Source: Castanea sativa
Taxonomy: Eukaryota; Streptophyta; Magnoliopsida; Fagales; Fagaceae
Direction of reading: 5' to 3'
DNA: 64,000 bases
Assembly (NCBI RefSeq): GCF_040712315.1
Contig: NC_134021.1
Location: 24,702,501-24,766,500, forward strand
Positions 58,212-64,000 of this stretch are shown here, in pieces. The translations under genes were made by a program, and so were the position numbers. The stretch's first letter is position 1, and each line of letters starts with the position of its first letter. The notes beneath the pieces were generated by a model. That model saw only the letters and a program-made list of their open reading frames with translations, did not search any database and had not been told where the DNA came from.

Positions 58212-59830
58212 GGCACTTACCCCTTTCGTCTTGAAATGATGTGGTTTAACGATCCTTCCTTCCCAAACCTCGTTAGAGAATCTTGGAATGCTCACCCGAA
58301 TGATATTGTTCTTGCCCTCATGGATTTCACTCTGCAGGTCAAGTCTTGGAACTAAAACTCGTTTGGCAACATCTTTCATAAAAAGAAAAGGCTTCTTGCC
58401 CGGCTAGGTGTCATTCAAAAAGCTCTCTACTCCAATCATAGCGACTCCCTAATTAGTCTAAAAAGAAAGCTTTCAGGTGAATACCAACATGTCCTTCACC
58501 TTGAAGAGGAATTTTGGGCCTTTAAGTCTAGAACCAATTGGACTTTGCAAGGTGATCAAAATACGACCTACTTCCATCTTTCCACTATTTGCCGCAAACA
58601 CCACAACAAAATATGGTGCTTAAAAGATACAGTGGGCAATTGGTCCTATAATCCAGCGGAGATTAAATCCTCTATTCTTGCCCACTTCTCTAAGCTTTAC
58701 TCCTCGAAAGCCATTTCGGTTCCTATCTCCGCCACCCCCTCCCAACTTCCAACCCAACCCTCTGCATACCCTCTAAGCCATTTCTGGATAGGTCACTGAT
58801 TATGAAATTAAGAGGGTTATCTTCTCTTTTCAACCGTGAAAAGCCCCCGACCCGGATGGCTTCCACCCCATCTTTTTCCAAATGTTTTGGAACATTATTG
58901 GTCATTCCATCACTTCACGCATAAAGGACATTTTCTTGACTAGAAAAATCCCTCTTGACCTGAACACCACCCTCATATGCCTCATTTCGAAAGTTGGCAA
59001 ACTCGAAACCATTCACCAATATCACCCCATCGGTCTTTGCAACACCATATACGAGATGATCACTAAGGTCCCAGTTCAGAGATTAAAACCTCACCTGAAC
59101 GACCTCATTCACCCCTTCCAAGCTAGCTTCGTCCCTGGCCGAAAGGCCAGCGACAACATCATTATCGCTCAGGAGCTCATACATACCATGTCCATCTTAA
59201 AGAGCAAACGAGGCCTCATGGTGCTTAAAATCGACCTTGAAAAAGTCTTCGACAAACTTGAATAGGATTTTACTAAGCATATCCTAAGCTTCTTTAACTT
59301 CCCTACGGATTGGATCGAGCTTATCATGTCCTGCATTTCCATCTCTAGCCTTTTGGTCCTAGTTAATTGGGAACACCTGAACCATTTCCTTCCTTCTAGA
59401 GGCATTAGACAAGGAGATCCCTTCTCTCCTTACATCTTTATTCTTGGCATGGAATATCTTGCCCACCTCATCCTTTATGTAAATGACGCACACTCATGGT
59501 CGGGGATTAGAACTTCAAGAGACGGCCCAACCTTCTCTCACCTCTTCTTCGCAGACGACCTCATTTTTTTTGCGGCCACCAAACGGAACTACTAAACCAT
59601 TAAAAACACCCTTAATAACTTCTACTCTTTTTCCAGACAGAAGATCATTTTCTCTAAATCCAGGATTTTCTTCTCTCCCTATACCTTTCCAGATAACATT
59701 AGTGCTGTCGAAAGAGAACTCGGTATGAGAGCTTGCAGTGACTTCAGGAAATATCTCGGCATTCCCATTCTCACGAGCAAGTGAAATACTAGGGCCTTCA
59801 ATTTCCTCATCGACTAGCTCCATTCCAAAC
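58212..59830 (+). pseudogene. LINE ORF2 reverse transcriptase, FADD intact
   Basis: Segments include DQNTTYFHLSTICRKHHNKI, APDPDGFHPIFFQ, TLICLISKVGKLETI, YHPIGLCNTIYEMITK, PFQASFVPGRKASDNIIIAQ, LMVLKIDLEKVFDKLE, IRQGDPFSPYIFILGMEYLA and the catalytic FFADDLIFFA (about 59548-59577). Stops occur at 58840, 59262 and 59593, among others. Confidence 0.92.
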
Positions 59831-60888
59831 TAGCTAATTGGAAGGCTTCGGCCTTTTCCCTTGCTGGTCGTCTTACCTTCATCACAGCGGTCACCACTGC
59901 CATTCCCACGCATGTTATGCATAACACCATGCTCCCCTCCAAATTTTGCAAAGAGATCGACAAAATTAACAAGAATTTCTTATGGAGGGACTCCACAACT
60001 AAGAGAAAGATCCACCTCATGAATTGAAGTTCTATCACCCTCCCCAAAGCCGTGGGTGGTCTAGGCATCAAAACAAGCATCCACAGAAACAAAGCTCTTC
60101 TTGCCAAACATCTTTGGGATATTTGAACTTGCATGCTTTAATGTTCTGGAAAAAATACTCTTACCTAGCCACCCCCCCCCCCCAAACATGCTTCCCCCAC
60201 TTTGGCTAATCTCTATCAAGCCAAGGACATTTGTGATAATGGTTCAAGGTGGTTGATTCGTAATGATAACTCCATTAGTTTCTGGCATGACAACTGGACG
60301 GGTTACGGACCTCTTAGAAGTTTTATTCATGGACCTCTCAATTGGGACAATGACACCTTAAGGGTTAGAGAGGTTTGGGACCATCAAAGGAAGTGGTCTT
60401 TCCATACACTTCCTTTCGTCTTACCCCACCACATCGTGGACACCATTCGTGCCACTCCCAAGCCCCTCTCATCGGATCAAGAAGACATTCTCGCATTGAA
60501 CTTCTTCGCCAATGGCATGTTCAACTCCAACTCAGCTCACGCCATTTCCCTCAACTCCACTGCCAGCCATGTAACTCGCTCGTGGACTTACTCTTGCTAG
60601 AAATCTTAATATTCGTAAACTTTTAGTTAAAGTTGACGCTAGTGTTGTGGCCAAATTTTTTCCACTGTTAATTCTATGCATGACACCACTCACCCCCTTA
60701 GTGCCATCATAATTGATTGCAGGTCCCTCCTCCTACTTTTTGAGGAAGTTCATATCACGCACATCCACCTCGAGGGAAACCACTGCACAAATCTTTTGGC
60801 GAAAGAAGGGCATCGTTCGCATTTTTATTTTGTTATTCATCCCCACCCCCCGGCTTGTATTATGTACCAACTTACCTTGCCTTTGTAA
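59831..60888 (+). pseudogene. LINE ORF2 C-terminus with RNase H remnant
   Basis: The post-RT region (KLANWKASAFSLAGRLTFIT, SSITLPKAVGGLGI, ANLYQAKDICDNGSRWLIRN) is followed by WSFHTLPFVLPHHI. At about 60590 the reading jumps straight to LARNLNIRKLLVKVDA and ITHIHLEGNHCTNLLAKEG, the second half of a plant LINE RNase H. The zinc-binding region and first half of RNase H are missing, so an internal deletion is likely. A run of about 15 C lies at 60172-60184. Confidence 0.82.
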
Positions 60889-60945
60889 TCCTTGTTAGTT
60901 TTTGATGAAATTTCCAGTTTACCCAAAAAAAAATCTTGGACTGAG

Positions 60946-61103
60946 GACAAATGTCTGCATTCAACCATAAGCAAAGAGAGAACATTGTAGGTTCAAGTAT
61001 TTTGTGATAATAAATCTATGTTGTGTTGAAGTAGACCGGCCATAAGTTAGTATACAAAGTCGAGCTATTATATTATCAATGGATCGAGAGTCTTAAAATT
61101 CAA

Positions 61104-61196
<93 letters not shown>

Positions 61197-61546
61197 CCAA
61201 TGAAGACATTTATTAGTATTCAAACCCTTCTCTACATCATAATTTTTGAATTATTAACAACAACAAAAAAAACAAAAGGAAAAAGAAAACAAAGTTGAGC
61301 TACTACAAAATTCCCGTCACCCAATACCCCCATGAGCCTCAGACAGCTTTGATTTAATTAATTGTCACAACTCACATGTTGTTACTTGTGTTACGAAGTT
61401 ATGATCAATGACATGAGAGATGCATATTGGTTCGTCAATATAGTGCTTTTCTTTTTTTTCCTTCTCAAGTGGGAAGTTGTGAAATTAATATTTATTGAGT
61501 TATAGGCGACACTCTTTGACAAAACTTGCTTCTTTCCTTAAACTTA
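60946..61546. other. Intergenic DNA with long (TA)n and T-run
   Basis: (AT)n at 61107-61170 is followed by about 27 T. The T-run may be the poly(A) of a small minus-strand retroposon, but I see no body for it. No gene. Confidence 0.6.
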
Positions 61547-61732
61547 GGCTGTGTTTGTTTTGGCTTCAAAGGATTTCCGAAAATGCTTTTACACCCGCGT
61601 GTGTGTTTGGTAGGTACTGAAAATTGGGCCAAATGGAATTGGTATTCCGTGTTGACTGTAAAATAAGGCATTTCGAGCGTAAAACCATTTCAGGTTTTAT
61701 TTTACCTTCAAATGAATTCCGCCCCAGGAAAA

Positions 61733-61774
<42 letters not shown>

Positions 61775-62324
61775 CAAGAAGAGATAGCACCGACGAGTCG
61801 CACCCCAGCACTGGCCCTAACCCTAGATCGAACCGGTCTCGTCGCACCTCAGCACCGGCAAGATCGCGCCACCTGTAGCACCATCGAGATCGCATCCCGG
61901 CACTTGCGAAATCGCGCCTTCGCCATTGCCGATCTGATTCGCGCCTTCGCCTCCGCTGCGCAATCTTGCCTCAATGTTGAACCCAGTCGCCTCTCTCTCT
62001 CTCTCTCTCTCTTCGTTCTTCTCTGACCGGATTTGATGAATTTTGTTTTTGGGTTTTGTTTCTTTTGTGTTTATGTATTGGGAAATGATTTATATATTTG
62101 TTTGGAAGCTGAGAATATGTGAGTAACAAGTAGAAAATGTGAGTAACAAGTAGAAAATGTGTTTTCTATAGTATTTTCAAGAACACAACCAAACACTAAA
62201 AAATATTTTTCAAAGTATTTTTTTAAATGCCACAAAACACTAGAAATTATTTTCTTTTCCCGAAAATATTTTCACATGAAATTATTTTACACCAGAAAAT
62301 ATTTTTCACCCAAACAAACGCAGC
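61547..62324. mobile_element. TTA-flanked non-autonomous element with GC-rich core
   Basis: 778 bp with inverted ends GGCTGTGTTTGTTTTGG and (reversed) GCTGCGTTTGTTTGGG, and TTA on both sides (61544-61546, 62325-62327). It contains (GA)n at 61738-61770, a GC-rich block rich in GATCGCGCC-like repeats at 61780-61960, and (CT)n at 61990-62011. There is no transposase. The ends fit a PIF/Harbinger-type or related MITE. The core differs sharply from the AT-rich surroundings. Confidence 0.75.
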
Positions 62325-62327
62325 TTA

Positions 62328-62786
62328 GATGACATTTTAGTGTTGTAAGGTAGAAAATTGGATTTTACTTCAAAAAAACTCACATGTTGTTGTTTCCGGG
62401 GGAAGACGCTCTCCACTCTCCAAGGTTATCAACATCTTATTCTTTTGCCTTGACTTCCAATTCAAAGCTTCTATTTTAAGAAAAGACGAGGGATATGTTT
62501 GCGTTAATCTTGGCTTGACCTATACGGCTTGTGCTTTTCGAACTTCATTTTATTAAGATTTAAAAAAAAAAAAAAAAACTTCTCTTTTTTGGTTCAGTTT
62601 GATTTTAAAATATATCATAATCTATTAGAATTTAATATAAATTCTCATGCTAATTCCCTTCTGGTCTCTAATGGGATTTACGAAAAAAAAAACAAAAAAA
62701 CAAAAACAAAAAACAAAGGAATGGCAGGTGTAGTTGTAACTTGTAAGTCTTAAAGAACAAAATACATCCCCAGGTAAAGGACGAGT
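62328..62786. other. Intergenic DNA, no gene
   Basis: A-rich runs only. Confidence 0.6.
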
Positions 62787-62927
62787 AATTCTTAGGTAGT
62801 CCCAGAGCACGGAGAATGGTGCTCCCACCTCTTACATTCATAGTGGAGTCCGCTCATTAAATTCATAGTGGGGGAATGTGAGAGGAGGGAGTACCATTTT
62901 ACTATACTCCGGGACTACCTAAGAATT
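62787..62927. mobile_element. Short palindromic MITE
   Basis: About 141 bp. AATTCTTAGGTAGTCCC at the left is inverted as GGGACTACCTAAGAATT at the right, with a second inverted block (GAATGGTGCTCCCACCTC / GAGGAGGGAGTACCATT). Straight after it, ATTCTTAGGTAGTCCCG (62932-62948) repeats the left end in direct orientation. Confidence 0.8.
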
Positions 62928-62952
62928 TTTCATTCTTAGGTAGTCCCGCTTT

Positions 62953-63377
62953 CCATTCTTGGGCGACCGTTGGCTGTGGTGAGGTGGGGCTATGAAATAT
63001 TTTTGGATTTGTAAATGTGAAAGAATTTAAAAAAAAAAAATATAATTGGAATAGTAATATAGTATTGAGGCAATGTATATGTTAAAAAATAGTAGATAGT
63101 TAAATTAAAAAACGTAGAATTTTTTGGATTATTGAAAAAACAAGTCTGAAATTTGGATTTTTTTTTTCTTGGGTGACCGTCGGCTGTGGTGAGGTGGGGC
63201 TATGAAATATTTTTGGGTTTGTAAATGTGAAAGAGTTAAAAAAAAAAAATTAATTGGAGTAGTAATATAGTATTGAGGTTAATGTATATGTTAAAAAATA
63301 GTAGATAGTTAAATTAAAAAAGTAAAATTTTTTGGATTAATTTAGCTAAAAATGTGAGGAAATTGATATGAATGCTC
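62953..63377. repeat. Two tandem copies, about 210-bp period, with a MITE right end
   Basis: Copy 1 starts TTCTTGGGCGACCGTTGGC and copy 2 TTCTTGGGTGACCGTCGGC (about 63168); both run through GGTGAGGTGGGGCTATGAAA to AGTAGATAGTTAAATTAAAAAA. After copy 2 comes GATATGAATGCTC followed by TAA (63378-63380), the same terminal motif as the right end of the element at 15958-16931. No matching left end is seen. Confidence 0.75.
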
Positions 63378-63380
63378 TAA

Positions 63381-64000
63381 GAACTCATGGTGGGAAGGAA
63401 TACTATTTGTGGATAGATCCTTGATTCAACAAATTTCAAATCAATGGATCCTGTTTCTGATGCTACTAGTAATTCTTGTAATAAAAATGATTTTCAACAA
63501 TAAATGAAAAACTTCTATAATTTTTTATAAATAAAAAATTTATTAAAAAAAAAAAACAGGTGCAAAGAAAAAGGAAAAATTAACTATAGCATTTGAAATG
63601 TTATTAAGATTTTTTCTGAATAAATTAATATGCTTTATCTGAACAAAAATTCAAACCTTATGATTTTATAATTAAACCCTAGTATACTAATTAGAGAACA
63701 AATAAACAATTGGATAAGTTTCTCCAAAAAAAAAAAAAGAAGTGAACAATTGAATAAGCTCCACAGTTTGTAATCAGGCAAAACCTTATATTGTGGGCCG
63801 TGGCTTAAGGACTTTTATATCTTGCAAAAAAAAAAACTGTTTAGGATGATAGTTTGGCCATACAAAACTAAAAGTTTGGTAATTTGAAATAATAGGCATT
63901 GTCGAGTAGGCTGACTCAATACTTCACTTGGGAGTTTATAAAATAATGAATTGGAATAGAATAGCAAAATGGAATAAGATACACACAGTGGCTATATTTT
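63381..64000. other. AT-rich intergenic DNA, no gene
   Basis: Nothing recognised up to the window end. Confidence 0.6.

Larger units (their letters stand above)
55248..60930 (+). mobile_element. Nearly full-length L1-type LINE with 15-bp TSD
   Basis: AAATCCTGGACTGAG (55233-55247) before the element and AAATCTTGGACTGAG (60931-60945) after its A-tail differ at one base and form the target duplication. Between them lie a short 5' UTR, ORF1 from 55264, ORF2 from about 57492 and a 3' UTR with a short A-tail. The insertion reached the 5' end, which is uncommon, but both ORFs have stops and a part of the ORF2 C-terminus is missing. Confidence 0.92.

Overview
This is nuclear DNA of a flowering plant, very probably a woody eudicot. 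It is AT-rich, its genes contain short GT-AG introns, and it holds a nuclear tRNA gene plus nested plant retrotransposons (Ty1/copia, Ty3/gypsy, L1-type LINEs), SINE-like pieces, MITEs and a Mutator-like element. The repeat vocabulary reminds me of Fagaceae, but that is only an impression. Nothing looks bacterial, organellar or viral.

Only three host loci look intact. (1) A five-exon minus-strand gene at 17821-21635 encodes a 187-residue plastid thioredoxin of the WCRKC class. I assembled it from exon/intron borders; the five exons total 564 nt and stay in frame. (2) A four-exon minus-strand gene at 32078-33758 encodes a 284-residue WRC-domain zinc-finger protein. (3) A tRNA-Ser(GCU) gene lies at 15414-15495 on the minus strand. 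No single open frame shows either protein gene whole.

Layout: 1-4031, decayed Ty3/gypsy element, minus strand, cut by the window edge. 4965-12851, complete but decayed Ty1/copia element, minus strand, with both LTRs, a PBS and a 5-bp target duplication. 12857-15400, AT-rich filler with a probable solo gypsy LTR and a MITE. 15414-16931, tRNA gene and a 974-bp TAA-flanked element with a GC-rich core. 17821-21635, thioredoxin gene. 24301-28377, non-autonomous Mutator-like element with arms of about 830 bp and a 9-bp target duplication, itself carrying a MITE. 29430-31359, SINE-like pieces and a three-unit tandem repeat. 32078-33758, WRC gene. 34873-35370, MITE. 36524-42487, plus-strand Ty3/gypsy element with no visible 3' LTR, ending in a 78-bp tandem repeat and followed directly by a LINE truncated at both ends (42488-46082). 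48982-53532, a scrambled locus where a third gypsy element (LTR, gag, protease only) is interleaved with duplicated flanking DNA. 55248-60930, nearly full-length plus-strand LINE with 15-bp target duplications. 61547-63380, more MITEs and tandem duplications.

The mobile elements do not work together as a system. All coding elements carry stops or frameshifts, and several have lost catalytic residues. I found no convincing new biochemical system. The most unusual structures are the long-armed Mutator-like element, the scrambled third gypsy locus, the triple 36-bp hairpin repeat in the copia leader, and the 18-nt microexon of the thioredoxin gene.
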